DNA of 64,000 nt, taken from assembly GCF_036850765.1 (NCBI RefSeq), contig NC_089493.1:266898534-266962533 (forward strand), in the 5' to 3' direction. The notes under the pieces are model-generated. The model was not told the origin of the DNA. It was given only the letters and a program-made list of their open reading frames with translations, and searched no databases. The position numbers were made by a program, and so were the translations under genes. Source of the DNA: Saccopteryx bilineata. Taxonomy: Eukaryota; Chordata; Mammalia; Chiroptera; Emballonuridae. Shown piece by piece: positions 41,259 through 55,200 of this stretch. Position 1 is the first letter of the stretch, and the number at the start of each line of letters is the position of its first letter.

Positions 41259-44200
41259 GAGTCATCCTAAGGAACAGTAGGTCACTGAGCAGAACTGGCT
41301 TAAATAAACTTCTGGCCCCCAAGGCAAGCAGCCAGCGCCTCCAGCGATGTTGGGGACACTCACCGAGCATCTTCTTGGTGTCAGGCCTGTGAGTAAAACA
41401 AAGAAAACCACAGCGTGGCCCGCATTCTTGAGGACAGAGGCATGGCCATATTCACTGACCTTAATAAACTCCAGTTTCAAGTACTCTGCCATTTGGAAAG
41501 TTTTACACACTCGAAAAATGTTTCCAATGATGTCTTCTGGTGAATAGCCAAGATGCCACAGGTGAGCAAGAATCTAGACAAGAGAGGACACGACGAGGCT
41601 GCTGAATTCTAAAAATGACAAGGGTACTCAGGGGAAATGAGGTTAAGGCCACACCAGTCTTGGGCCTGTCACACTGCTGGGAGTGGACAGAGCACCTTAG
41701 AAAACTCAGGTGATTCTGAGAATCAGCTGAACACCATGGAGCTGGTGGGCCATGCCCTATATCAGTGGTCCCCAATCTTTTTTGGGCCATGGACCAGTTT
41801 AATGTCAGAAAATATTTTCACAGACCAGCCTTTAGGGTGGGACAGATAAATTTATCACGTGACCGAGACAAGCGTCAAGAGTGAGTCTTAAACAGATGTA
41901 ACAGAGAGAATCTGGTCATTTTTAAAAAATAAAACATCGTTCAGACTTAAATATAAATAAAACGGGAATAATGTAAGTTATTTATTCTTCCTCTGTGGAC
42001 CGGTACCAAATGGCCCACAGACCGGTACCGGTCCGCAGCCCGGGGGTTGAGGACCACTGCCCTATATCATGTGGGGACAATTTAATTTTTCCAGCACGCA
42101 GAAATATAATACTGCAAATATTTTTAAATGTATTGCAAAGTCTACTATCAACCCCAAGGGACCTTAAACACTTTATTAATCATCCCCGTAGACCTCAGGG
42201 TGGAAGCAGCGGACCCTGTATCCGCCATGCTTTCCCCAGCTTTCTGCCTGGGTTCAACCGCACCGCAGTGGGGCAGGCTGAACACATCCTGGCCAGGGCA
42301 GACACTGCAGCAGTGGTCTGGGCCTCCTGCTCCTCACTCCCCACTCCCCCCCTTTTTTTTAAATCAACAGGGACTGCAGGGGCCGCAGTCAGCTGTTTCT
42401 CCCTTTGCTTCGGCATCTGGGGTACATTCCGGGGCTGGGGCAGCTCTGTGTGCCCAAATCTGAAGGCTTCCTTCAGGCCCCACAGTGAACCAGTCTGGAT
42501 GCCTGGGGCCCTGCCTCAGTCTCCCTGCCTTGCACTCATTTCACATGAGATCTAGCCCTGCCCTCCACTCAGTCAACTTTTAGCCTAACTTGGTGGTGGC
42601 AGGGAAACCCACTGTGTCAGACCAGTGGCCTCGGGTCACACCATTGCCACCCCTGTGGCTTGAGGGTCACTTGAACCCCAATGGTGCCCGCTGGAACCTA
42701 CTCCCAGGACCAGACTATACTTAGGCCAGAAAGCCCTCCTGGCTGACTGGGACCCAGGATGCCTACCCCCAAGTTCCTGGGAGGATGAAGCGGAAATCTC
42801 CCCTTAACAGAGAAAGATGGCTTCCCTGCAAAGTAAGGAGTTCGGCTGGTCTTCCTCAGGTGCTAGGTGGACAAACTCCTGTTTCAGAGAATATCAGTGT
42901 AGTGCAAACACATGATTTTAAACTTCAGGTCTACTATTTTAAACAGCGTGATGCCGAGAGGGGAATGTAGCCTCTCGTGGTTTTCTCTTGTGCAGGGTGC
43001 ACAGCTCCTAGCAGCGTTTGAAGAGTGAGCGGGAGCGATGCACTGAGTCCCAGCACAGGACGGGAAGGCCCCCGGCAGGCATCGGGGGCTGGGAGCACAC
43101 CTTGTAGGCTTCGTCGATGTTGGCGTTCACGCAGTGCTGGATCATCTCCTTCACCAGCAGCGGGTGTGGCTCGTCGCAGACCTGACCAAACCGAGGAGAC
43201 GCGTCAACAGCTGAGCAGCCACCTGAGGGGCGCAGCTGACACATCACCTTCCGCACAATCCATGCAACCAACCCTCAACTTTTTTTTAAATCAAATTCTC
43301 CAGCAAACAGAAACAGTTTGGAGAAAGCCTCTCAGCACCAAACAAGTCACTAAATAATAGGAGGAACAGATGTGGACCGACTGTAGTGAGGAAGGCTTTT
43401 ACAGCATGTTACCAATTTTTCAACAGAAGATGAATGAACAAGGGCCACTGAGGAATCTCTGCTGGGCGGGGCGGGGGTGCAGCTCTGAAGCCATTGTAAG
43501 TCACATCTCAGAGCCCAGAACCACTTAGAAGCCACTTGAGCCTTGGGAGGGCCCTGCCCGGATAGCACAGTTGGTGAGAGCATCATCCCAAAGCGCAGAG
43601 GTTGCTGGTTCGATCCTGATCAAGGCCCATACAGGAACAAACTGATGTTCCTGTCTCTCTCTCTGGCCCTCCCTTCCTCTCTCTAAAATCAATAAAATAA
43701 ACATGAAAAAAAGACTTGTGAGGTCTTTGGGACTGGTCCCACGGGAACCACTGTTGGCTTTCCCCCGCCTCAGCCACCCTGAAGAGCAGCCTCCGCTGGG
43801 GGCTAGGGAAGCTCTCCCCGAGCCCACAGGCTGCCCCCTGCCACGCCCCCCTTCCGCCTTAGAGCCCACCTTCTAGTGCAGTCTCAGCACCTGAATCTAA
43901 ATGAAAGCTTTCTGATACCTCAAGATAGTGCCTACACCGGCCCTTGGCCTTCTCTTCCCAGTTCAGCTAACTTCCCTCAGAAGTCCTGATTTCCAGAACC
44001 CTCAAGGCTGTGCTCCAGGAGGAAACAAGCCCTTAACTGTCACTATGGGTGACTAAACAAGTTCCCTTCGTGTCCTTGAATATACATCACTGCCAAGGTC
44101 TAAGCAGAGGGCGTCAGCACAGCTTTCTTTACTAAAAACTTGGTAAGAAAGAGCTACAGATGGAACACACAGATAGCCCTACCCAATTCTTACCCCCAAA

Positions 44201-47200
44201 TAAGGGGAACAGCAAACACCAAGCTGCTGGATGTGGAAGTTTTCAAAAGTATTCCCAAAACAGTGGTGCAGTGGATAGAGCGTCTACCAGGGACGCTAAG
44301 GGCCCAGGTTCGAAACCCCGAGTTTGCCGGTTTGAGCACGGCAATCATCAACATGATCCCAAAGTCACTGGCTGAGGAAGGGGTCACTGGCTTGGCTGGA
44401 GCTCCCTCTTCCCCAGCCAGGGCACAAACGAGAATTCAATCAATGAATAACTGAAAGTGCCACAACTGAGTTGATGCTTCTCATCTTTCTCCCTTCCTGC
44501 CTGTCTCTCTCTCAGCAAAAAAAAAAAAAAAAAAAAGTATTCCCCAAATAAAAATCCTTTGCCAATATGGAAGTGAGATTTCTGCCTTGGCTTTGCAGAG
44601 CTCTGAAATCCTCCGGGCACAGGAAGTGCTGAAGGAAAGTCCCAGGCGGGGGCCAGAGCCTGAGCAGGGAAGTGCTGTGCTCCCTCCTGGCCTCCAGCAG
44701 CCATGGTCTCGCCTGAGCTTGTCTCCTCAGCCACAGATGCTGACGAGAACACCCGGGAGAGGGGCGCTGAGAGCACCAGGGCCCACAGGGGAGAGCGCCA
44801 GGGCCCGGCCGGACATCATGGGGCAGCACTTGCACTCACTGCACACTGGGGAATCCCAGAGGCCCTCCCAACTCTGCGGTGTGGGTGGAGGCTGGGCAGG
44901 CCCCCGCCCGCCGAGGGCAAGCCCCACACAGCAGTGGCACCGTGTCTGGCCCCTTCCATCCAGCGCTGTCCCACCTCCACTCCACTAGCGCCTGCCAGTC
45001 AACACTACTTTTGCAGACTGTGATGCCCAAGCCAGCTTTTGTACCTTGAACACGTTCTCACTGTTAATGAAGCCAAATCCCGAGAAAGTCGACTGCAGGT
45101 TGTTCAAGGCCTGTGGAGGAACAGACACACGTCCAGGGAGGTGTTCAGTCTCGGCCCTTCCCCATCTCCCTTAGCTGAGCGCCCTCCTGGCAAGGCTGCT
45201 CTCAATCAGCCCAAGGCCCCAACAGCGTGTGGGTCAACGTTCCCCACTCTGGCTCTGCTCGGCTCTGTGCAGCGGTCGCTCCTCTCCTCCCCCTGAAGTA
45301 AGGGGCACAGCAGGCCAAGGTGGCCTGCGCCTCAGTGGCAGTGAGCGCACACACCTGCCTCATGTCTCCCTGGGCGGTGAAGATAATGGCTTCCAGACCA
45401 TCGTCCGTGTACTGCACCTTCTCCTTCTCGATCACGTTCATTAACCTTGCCAGGATCTGGGCGTCAGTCAGCTTTGTGTAGCGGAGAACTGCGCACCGGG
45501 ACTGAATGGGCTCTGAAGGAGACAGGAGGAGAGTGAGGCTCCCCTGGCCAATGGTGGCGCTGCCCTGCTGGTTCTTCAGTTACTCAGAAGCAGCTGTACA
45601 GCCCAGCCATGCTCTCTACCCAGCAGTTGCTCACCAGTGACTGAGTCATTGAGGCTAAATTTCAAAATAACAACTGATAAGCAACAAGTTGAAGCCTCAG
45701 CCAGCACTGTCTGGGACAGCCTTGGCTGGCCACAGCTTCCAGAATGGAAAGATTCTCCAAGATGGAGGCATCCACGTGCTGCCGCCCACATCCATGTTCC
45801 TGTCTCTCTCCTGCTCTCTCCTTTCCTCTCTTTAAAATCAATAAAATCAATCAATAATAAAAAGGAAGGAAGGGAGGGAGGGAGGGAGGGAGGGAGGGAG
45901 GGAGGGAGGGAGGGAGGGAGGGAGGGAGGAAGGAAGGAAGGAAGGAAGGAAGGAAGGAAGGAAGGAAGGAAGGAAGGAAGGAAGGGCCAGTGTGGGCCCA
46001 GGCAGATGCCAGGTCACTGTGTGTGCTGAACATCAGAGCCCTTCTGGGCAGGTCACATCCCAGCCAGTCAGGTAAGCACAAGACATCTGTGTGGTTTCTT
46101 TAAAGAGCCACAGGAGCCTGACCCAGTGGTGGCGCAGTGGATAGAGCACTGCACTGAGATGCAGAGGACCCAGGTTAGAAATCCCGAGGTCGCCGGCTTG
46201 AGTGCAGGCTCATCCAGCTTGAACGTGGGCTCACCAACTTGAGCATGGGATCATAGACATGACCCCATGATCACTGGACTGAGCCCAAAGGTCGCTGGCT
46301 TGAGCAAGGGGTCACTCGCTCTGCTGTAGTCCCCCACCCCTCATCAAGGCACATGTGAGAAAGCAAATCAATGAACAACTAAGGTGCCACAACAAAGACT
46401 TGATGCTTCTCATCTCTCTCCCTTCCTGTCTGTCCCTAGCTGTCTCTCTCGCTGACTCTCTGTCTCTGTCCAAAAAAAAAAAAAAAAAGAAGAGCCACAG
46501 GAAGTTCTGACCACAGGCAGGGCTGAGAATCACTAGACTGCTAGACTGATGAATCCAGAACTCCGGAAGCTATCCTTGACCCTCGGCATAGATTATGACA
46601 ACAGCTTATTCAGGCCCCAGTTTGGTCTCTCTGCTGCCACACTGGCCTTTCTCGGAATGTTTTGCTCTGTCACCCCTCCCTGCTAAGGCAGACCCTTTGA
46701 CCACCCCCTAATGCTACAGTGTACTTCGTCACTCACCCTTTTGTGCCTCACCTGTCTGTACCCTCCTAATTCCACGCCTGCTACCTCGTCTCTCCTGGAA
46801 CAGAGACCCTGCATTTCCTGAAGGGCTCCTGCCTCCCAGGATGTCCTTTCCTCCGGTGTTTTTCCCATTAAATCCCAACCATCACTGAAAGCTCTTCTCA
46901 AACCCCTCCTCATGGAGCCACCCAGATCTCCCCAGCCTGCAGCGGCCTCTCCTTTGTTCATACAGTGTTCAAGGAATGTGTTCCTGATAGCTGATTTGCA
47001 TTAAAGAAACCAGGTACACGCTGGATGGCTCGGTTGGTTGGAGCATCCTCCCAAAGCCCAGAGGTCGCCAGTTTGATCCCTGGTCAGGGCACATACAGGA
47101 ACGGCTTGATGTTCCTGTCTCTCTCCTGCTCTCTCCTTTCCTCTCTTTAAAATCAATAAATCAATCAATAATAAAAAGGAAGGGAGGGAGGGAGGGAGGG

Positions 47201-49128
47201 AGGGAGGGAGGGAGGGAGGGAGGGAGGAAGGAAGGAAGGAAGGAAGGAAGGAAGGAAGGAAGGAAGGAAGGAAGGAAGGAAGGAAGAGAAGGAAGGGACC
47301 AATTACCTCCCCAGGTTGGGGGATGCAATGGATAAATATTATGATAAAGTAGTGGCTCTTCAGAGCCTCTGTTTACCAGGATATGAGGAGATATAAACAA
47401 GAAAGTTACAACACAATAAAGCAGGGCCTTGACAGAGGTTTCTAGGAACAGGTCTGGGAACCCCGACCACAGTGATCATCAACTCAGCCTGGTGAAGGAC
47501 AGCTTCTCACTGGAGATGAGTTCTGAGCTGGGTTTTTAGGCTGGAAAGGCAGAAGGAACAGCACACTCAAAGGCAAGAGTGATGAAAGGGGCCGGGGATT
47601 CGCGGAAGGGTGAGACGTCGAGGCTGCAGTGCACGGAGTGAAAGGAGACAACAGCACACAGGGAAGGGGAGACAGTGAGGACACACCTGGAGCAAGGGAA
47701 AGGGGTCGGAGTTTGAGACACTGGGGAGGGACCACGGTGAATTTGATTTTGGGGAGGGGCTGGCTTGGTGGTCAGCAGACAGAGAAGGACCTGGTGGGTC
47801 AGGGCTTGCTGTTTGGGAGCCCCTCTCCTATCTGCTAAGCTCCTGGAGGGCAGGGACAGAGCCTCACACAGATCTGTAGCCTCCGCTGTGCCCGGTGCCG
47901 AGCAGATGCTGCATATGTTTCGGGCCTAGTGGATGAGACTTTTCCAACAGCAGCTTTCCTAAGAGTTAGTCCATCTCAAGTTACCTGAAAGCAGGAAGCC
48001 TCAAAGCTGAGCCTTATTTGCATATATGGTTAATCAGTACAGACAAGAGAAAGATCAATTAGAAACTGAAGTCTGTATTTTTTTTTTTTACAGAGACAGA
48101 GAGAGAGAGAGTCAGAGAGAGGGATAGACAGGGACAGACAGGAACAGAGAGATGAGAAGCATCAATCATTAGTTTTTCGTTGCGCATTGCGACACATTAG
48201 TTGTTCATTGATTGCTTTCTCATACGTGCCTTGACCACGGGCCTTCAGCAGCCTGAGTAACTCCTTGCTCGAGCCAGCAACCTTGGGTGTCCAAGCCGGT
48301 GGGCTTTTAGCTCAAACCAGATGAACCCGCGCTCAAGCTGGTGACCTTGGGATCTCGAACCTGGGTCCTTGGCATCCCAGTCCGACACTCTATCCACTGC
48401 GCCACCGCCTGGTCAGGCTGGAGTCTGTATTTTAAAGCAGGGTGGTTAACTCTTTGTGGAAAATATCTGGCAGACTGACATCTGAAAAACACTGTTTTAA
48501 TGCAATTAATATTCCAACTACACTAGAAGTTTCCTTTAGTCGATTTTTATCTTTTGAGAACTTCCAAAAGCTGAATTCACAGAACTTAAATACATATCAA
48601 AATAAGGCAACCATGGCCTTCCTCAAAGAAAGTATATCTGCCTCTACCTGTATGAATCCAGGAACCAGTGAGATTAGGCTACTAAGTTTTAAAAATCAAC
48701 TCTGCAGCAATTTGATCTTCCTCTAATGTTAAGAAATAAATTCCTTTAGGCCCTGGCTGGTTGGCTCAGTGGTAGAGCGTTGGCCTGGCATGCAGAAGTC
48801 CCGGGTTCGATTCCCGGCCAGGGCACACAGGAGAAGCGCCCATCTGCTTCTCCACCCCTCCCCCTCTCCTTTCTCTCGCTCTCTTCCCCTCCCGCAGCGA
48901 GGCTCCATTGGAGCAAGGATGGCCTGGGCGCTAGGGATGGCTCCTTGGCCTCTGCCCCAGGCGCTAGAGTGGCTCTGGTCGCGACAGAGCAACGCCCCGA
49001 GGGGCAGAGCATCGCCCCCTGGTGGGCAGAGCGTCACCCCCTGGTGGGTGTTCCAGGTGGATCCCAGTCGGGCGCATGCGGGAGTCTGACTGTCTATCCC
49101 CGTTTCCAGCTTCGGAAAAATACAAAAA

Positions 49129-49216
<88 letters not shown>

Positions 49217-52200
49217 AATTCCTTTAGAGATTTCACTTACATTTGCTATTTCCCTTTAGAAATTAAAAAATAACCCCAGCCTGACCAGGCGGTGGCGCAG
49301 TGGATAGAGCGTTGGACTGGGATGCAGAGGACCCAGATTCGAGACCCTGAGGTTGCCAGCTTGAGTGTGGGCTTATCTGGTTTGAGCAAAGCTTACCAGC
49401 TTGGACTCAAGGTCGCTGGCTTGATCAAGGGGTTACTTGGTCTGCTGTAGCCCTATGGTCAAGGCACATATGAGAAAGCAATCAATGAACAACTAAGGTG
49501 TCACAACAAAAAACTAATGATTGATGCTTCTCATCTCTCTCCGGTCCTGTCTGTCTGTCCCTACCTATCCCTCTCTCTGATTCTCTGTCTCTGTAAAAAA
49601 AAAAAAAAAAAGACTCATTTCTACATTACAAGGGGCCACATTACTTGAAATAAACCAAATAACTTTAAAAAAAAAATAACTCCAATGCTGTGTGCATCAC
49701 AATTACTTTCATAAAAAGGGAGGGCCAGAGCTTTCTCCACCTAGTGTCATTTCAAATCAGTGCAACTCATTAACACACAGCCCTATGCAAAATGCACTGG
49801 GGAGGGGTTTCTAAATGTAATATCGCCCCTGCCCTCAGATTTGTCTCACCTCTGGCTAAGAAGACAAGCTACATACACATCCATCAATCAAGAACTTTTA
49901 GCAGTTTCCCCCACCACACCTCTGATGTCTTGAAGATAAAGAATATTTCTCATTAAACTTTGTATGCTCTGTACTAATGGTACCCGACACCAGCTGAGAA
50001 CAGAGTAAATGCTTGTTGAATGAATGGCTGAATAAATCAATGAACAAACAATGACTATCTAGGGAAGGTAAAAGGACATAGAGGATTTCTGGTACCACGA
50101 AGAGCCCGCCAACTTTCTAGGGGTATCTCGGTTGGTAACCTGCTTGTCTGCAGCAGCGCACAGCAGCCTGGGCGGAGAATGGGGAGTCAGAGGGCTGAGT
50201 TCACACAGACTGCGGTTTAGCAGGGCAGATGCGAGGCCAGGACAGCGGGACAAGAGAGCTGTGAGGAACGGTGAGAGAGAGAAAGCTGGACTGTGCCGCA
50301 GTCTGTATCAGAAGGGGAAGGATGTGAAACCACCAGGAAGTTGAGATGCTGAGACGGGATGGCTCAAAGCACTGAGGAAACAGATTGAAGGGAAGGGGCG
50401 GGACGGAAGGAGAGAGGGAGTTGAGGGAAGGAGGGAACTAAAAGGACATATGCCAGGTCAGAAAGAAGATTCACATATACAGTTTCAAAGGTGAGGCAAT
50501 TCCTGGTAATAACCAAGTCTGGCGTGCAGACACAGTGCATGCCAAGAACTCAGACACACAGAAAGTGCAGGAGCACGTCTGGAGACAGGCAGTGACTATG
50601 ACACTGTGCACAGGATATCAACATGTCACATGTGCCTGTGATGGTGCAAGAGTCAGAAAGATGTGGGTTCCAGTCCCAGCTCTTCTACTTGCTGCATGAC
50701 TTCGGGCAAATTACTCAACCTCTGAGCTCCAGTTTTCTCATCTCTAATGTGGAGCTAATAATACTTCTGCAAATAATTCTATAAGATTAAATGAAAAAGT
50801 TGATTATACAGTATAGTGCTTGGCTCACAACCGGCAACCACAAAGCCCCTACTCTTCTGCTGCTAGAAGCCAAATGAGCACCATGTGGACCCCAAGCTAC
50901 CCAGAGCTGCCCCTCACCTATGATTTTATCCGAAGCATTACAAGCCAGAGCAAAGCGAGTCGTTTTGGAATAGATTTCCATGGTTCTCCTCAAGGCTTGC
51001 TGGGCTCCATCAGTCATGCTGAGAAGAAAAACATAAAAGTGCAGGTTACAACTGTGACCCAGGGCCCCGTGGACACAAATCCCTCCCTACAGAGCCTGGG
51101 AACCCTGGCTCCTCAGTAAGCATGCTCAGACTCTCTGCAGGACCCCGTCTGGGTCTTACACGGGCACGGAGCAGAGACTCTGGGGCCAGGCTGCCTGGGT
51201 TCACCCCGCAGCTCCTTCACCTGCTAGTTTTGGGGCCACAGGCCAATTATCTGAGCTTCAATGTCATCACCTATAAGGAGATAATGATACTGCCTGCTTC
51301 AGAGGTTTGTGATGAGAACTGAATGAGACAATAACATAGAGAGTGTTCAGCAGTGTGCTGGGATAATGTAAATGCTTACATATAAGTGCTCAATGAAGGT
51401 TAGCTGCTATTATTGCTGTGCTACAGTAAGACAGGTTAAGGGGCATCGAACTACGGACTATATTACGGCAATTACAAACTATGTTCCCAGTAAGATTATA
51501 ACAACATGGAACACTGCTTTAACATAAAAGGAGCCTGACCTGCGTGACACAGTGGATAGAGCATTGACCTAGAATGCAGAGGTCGCTGGTTGGAAACCCC
51601 AGACCTGCTCGATCAAGGCACATATGAGAAGCAACTACTATGAGTTGATGCTTCCTGCTCCTCCCCCCTTTCTCTCTCTCTCCTGTCTCTGAAATCAACA
51701 AATAAAATCTTCACGAAAAAAATTAAAAGGAAAAGCCAGGATATAAAAATTATATAATCTCAACAACGTAAATATACACAGTACAGAAAAAGAAAATAAA
51801 GCAAGACATTAACATTTTCTAAATTTTCTTCAAAGAATGAGTTACTGGTTTCCTTTAAAACTTTTCATTTATACCGGTAATGGCTGTATACCATTGTGAA
51901 TGCACTAAATGTCACTGAATTATACACTAAAATGGATAAAAATTTGTTATGTGTATTTTACCACAATAAAACAAAGTGACATCTAAATCATTCTTACTAT
52001 AAGTGATGCTGGAAAAAACACATTAATGTTTGTCTTAGACAAACGTTTTAAGTTACTTAATTAAAATAGGGTTAGGGCTCTGGCTCCCTATTCAATTGCT
52101 TTTGAAGATAAGCAAATATACCACAAAAGTACAAAGGTTGGAGCTTTTTCTCTGGATTTAATAAAGCTCAGTAAGAGATTTAGAGATCAAGGTCAACATG

Positions 52201-55200
52201 TTTGGCAAAGCACCCTACCTGTCTGCTTCATCCAGGATGATGATCTTGTGTCGCCCTTTGGGAAGGGTGACTTTCTGTTGGGCAAACATTTTGATTTTGT
52301 TCCTCACAACATCAATGCCCCTGAAACAATGAGCCAGAATTTAACTGCCACCCTTCTGAGACAAATTCAGTTACCTTCACAGGAACTTTTAACCCTCATA
52401 CATCATCACTGACCCAATTTTAGTTTTTCAGTTTCCTTTTTTAGCAATTTTAACTATAAGAACTGAAATTTCGGCCCTGGCCGGTTGGCTCAGTGGTAGA
52501 GCGTCAGCCTGGCGTACAGGAGTCCCAGGTTCGATTCCTGGCCAGGGCACACAGAAGCGTCCATCTGCTTCTCCAACCCTCCCCCTCTCCTATCTCTCTG
52601 TCTCTCTCTTCCCCTCCCGCAGCCAAGGCTCCACTGGAGCAAAGTCTGCCCGGGTGCTGAGGATGGCTCTGTGGCCTCTGCCTCAGGCGCTAGAATGGCT
52701 CTGATTGTGGCAGAGCATCGCCCCCTGGTGGGCATGCCGGGTGGATCCTGGTCAGGCGCATGCGGGAGTCTGTCTGACTGCCTCCCTGTTTCCAGCTTCA
52801 GAAAAATACAAAAAAAAAAAAAAAGAACTGAAATTTCATTACTTTTATTCCTTCTTTGAGGTCTTCAGAAAAACAAAAAAAAACTTACTATTTAAAATAT
52901 TATGGGCCCTGGCCGGTTGGCTCAGCGGTAGAGCGTCGGCCTGGTGTGCGGGGGACCCGGGTTCGATTCCTGGCCAGGGCACATAGGAGAGGCACCCATT
53001 TGCTTCTCCAACCCCCCCATCCCCCCATCCCTCCTTCCTCTCTGTCTCTCTCTTCCCCTCCCGCAGCCGGGGCTCCATTGGAGCAGAGATGGCCCGGGTG
53101 CTGGGGATGGCTCCTTGGCCTCTGCCCCAGGTGCTAGAGTGGCTCTGGTTGCGGCAGAGCGACGCCCCGGAGGGGCAGAGCATCGCCCCATGGTGGGCAG
53201 AGCGTGGTCCCTGGTGGGCGTGCCGGGTGGATCCCGGTCGGGCGCATGCGGGAGTCTGTCTGACTGTTTCTCCCCGTTTCCAGCTTCAAAAAATACAAAA
53301 AAAAAATAAAAAAAAAATTATGAAACTCATTTTATCGTGTAATTACATGAGTCCACTGAATCACTTTATAATCAGATATATTTTAAGGTCTAAGTGATCT
53401 TATTCTTTCTATATCTTGAAAGTGTTTGGTGTTTCATTGTCTTAGTAATTATTTCATTGTTACTCATCAATTAATCCCAACTATGCTAAAAATAACTGAA
53501 ATAATAAAACAGAAGGAAGGAATTGCCTAGAAGAATAATGCAATAATGGAGGGAAAATACTGTTACTATTGTCTTATCCTTCATTTTTTTTGTGTTGTTT
53601 GAGGTACCGCATTGTCTTTTTAGAAGACATAAAAAGAAGTTCAGATACACCGTCTTTGCTCTCTTTTTTAAAGTTTTCATTGACCACAACTAAAAAAATC
53701 AGAGCTGTTCATTTTCCACCCACAATGTCAAAGAGAAAAAAAATGACAGGAAGATGCTTCACAATTAGACAAATCAGAAAATGACTACAGTGAAACACAT
53801 AGCACTCGAGACTTCAATGATGGTGAAGTGATCAGACAGGCAACACAGCCGACCATGTTTCCTCAGATGCCAAAATCCTAGATGCATTTTCTCAAACATA
53901 AGAATTAAGAAGTGTGCTCGCTTTGACAGCATATCTATGAAAACTGGATGACACAGAGAAGATTAGCATTGCTCCTGCACAGGATTAACATGCAAATTCA
54001 TGAAATATTCCATATTTTTAAAATCATTAAGTTCTGGGGATGTAATACACAGCAGAATGAATACAGTCAATAATACTGAATAACCTTGTACAGTGCCAGA
54101 TGGTTACCAGACTTACTATGGGGGTCACTTCATTAGGTATATAAATGTTGAATAACTTACTGTACACCTGAAACTAATATAATATTGTATATTAACTGTT
54201 ATTTTAATAAAAAGTGAATTTAAAAAAAGAATCAAAGAGTGAACAATATATTTCTTTCTTTCTTTTTTTTTTGTATTTTTCTGAAGCTGGAAACGGGGAG
54301 AGACAGTCAGACAGACTCCCGCATGCGCCCGCTGGGATCCACCCGGCACGCCCACCAGGGGCGACCGCTCTGCCCACCAGGGGGCGATGCTCTGCCCCTC
54401 TGGGGCGTTGCTCTGCCACGACCAGAGCCACTCTAGCGCCTGGGGCAGAGGCCAAGGAGCCATCCCCAGCGCCCGGGGCCATCTTTGCTCCAATGGAGCC
54501 TTGGCTGCGGGAGGAGAAGAGAGAGACAGAGAGGAAGGGGGGGGGGTGGAGAAGCAAATAGGCGCTTCTCCTATGTGCCCTGGCCGGGAATCGAACCCGG
54601 GTCCCCCGCACACCAGGCCGACGCTCTACCGCTGAGCCAACCGGCCAGGGCCTGAACAATATATTTCTAAGGACAAAAACTAAATATATTTTCATCCAGT
54701 TTGTCACTCAACAAGAAGGACTTCATTCCCCAATATCCTATGATAAGAACTTGGACATTCTGTTTTGATAAAAAACTATGTGACAGTATTCTTTCATTTT
54801 TTACGACATGTGTAGACCAACACTTATACAGTACCGGTTGTAAGTGATCAAAAGCTGAAGGTGGCCCTGGCCGGTTGGCTCAGCGGTAGAGCATCGGCCT
54901 GGCGTGTGGGGGACCCGGGTTCGATTCCCGGCCAGGGCACATAGGAGAAGCGCCCATTTGCTTCTCCACCCCCACCCCCTCCTTCCTCTCTGTCTCTCTC
55001 TTCCCCTCCCACAGCGAGGCTCCATTGGAGCAAAGATGGCCCGGGCGCTGGGGATGGCTCCTTGGCCTCTGCCCCAGGCGCTAGAGTGGCTCTGGTCACG
55101 GCAGAGCGACGCCCCGGAGGGGCAGAGCATCGCCCCCTGGTGGGCAGAGCGTCGCCCCCTGGTGGGCGTGCCGGGTGGATCCTGGTCGGGCGCATGCGGG

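Noticed and set aside
52905..52981. tRNA-gene-like heads with A- and B-boxes
   Set aside because: They are the tRNA-derived 5' parts of SINEs, each followed by a SINE body, a tail and target duplications, and not free tRNA genes.
53914..54019. Functional U6 snRNA gene
   Set aside because: Many substitutions, no obvious upstream PSE or TATA, and flanks typical of retroposition.
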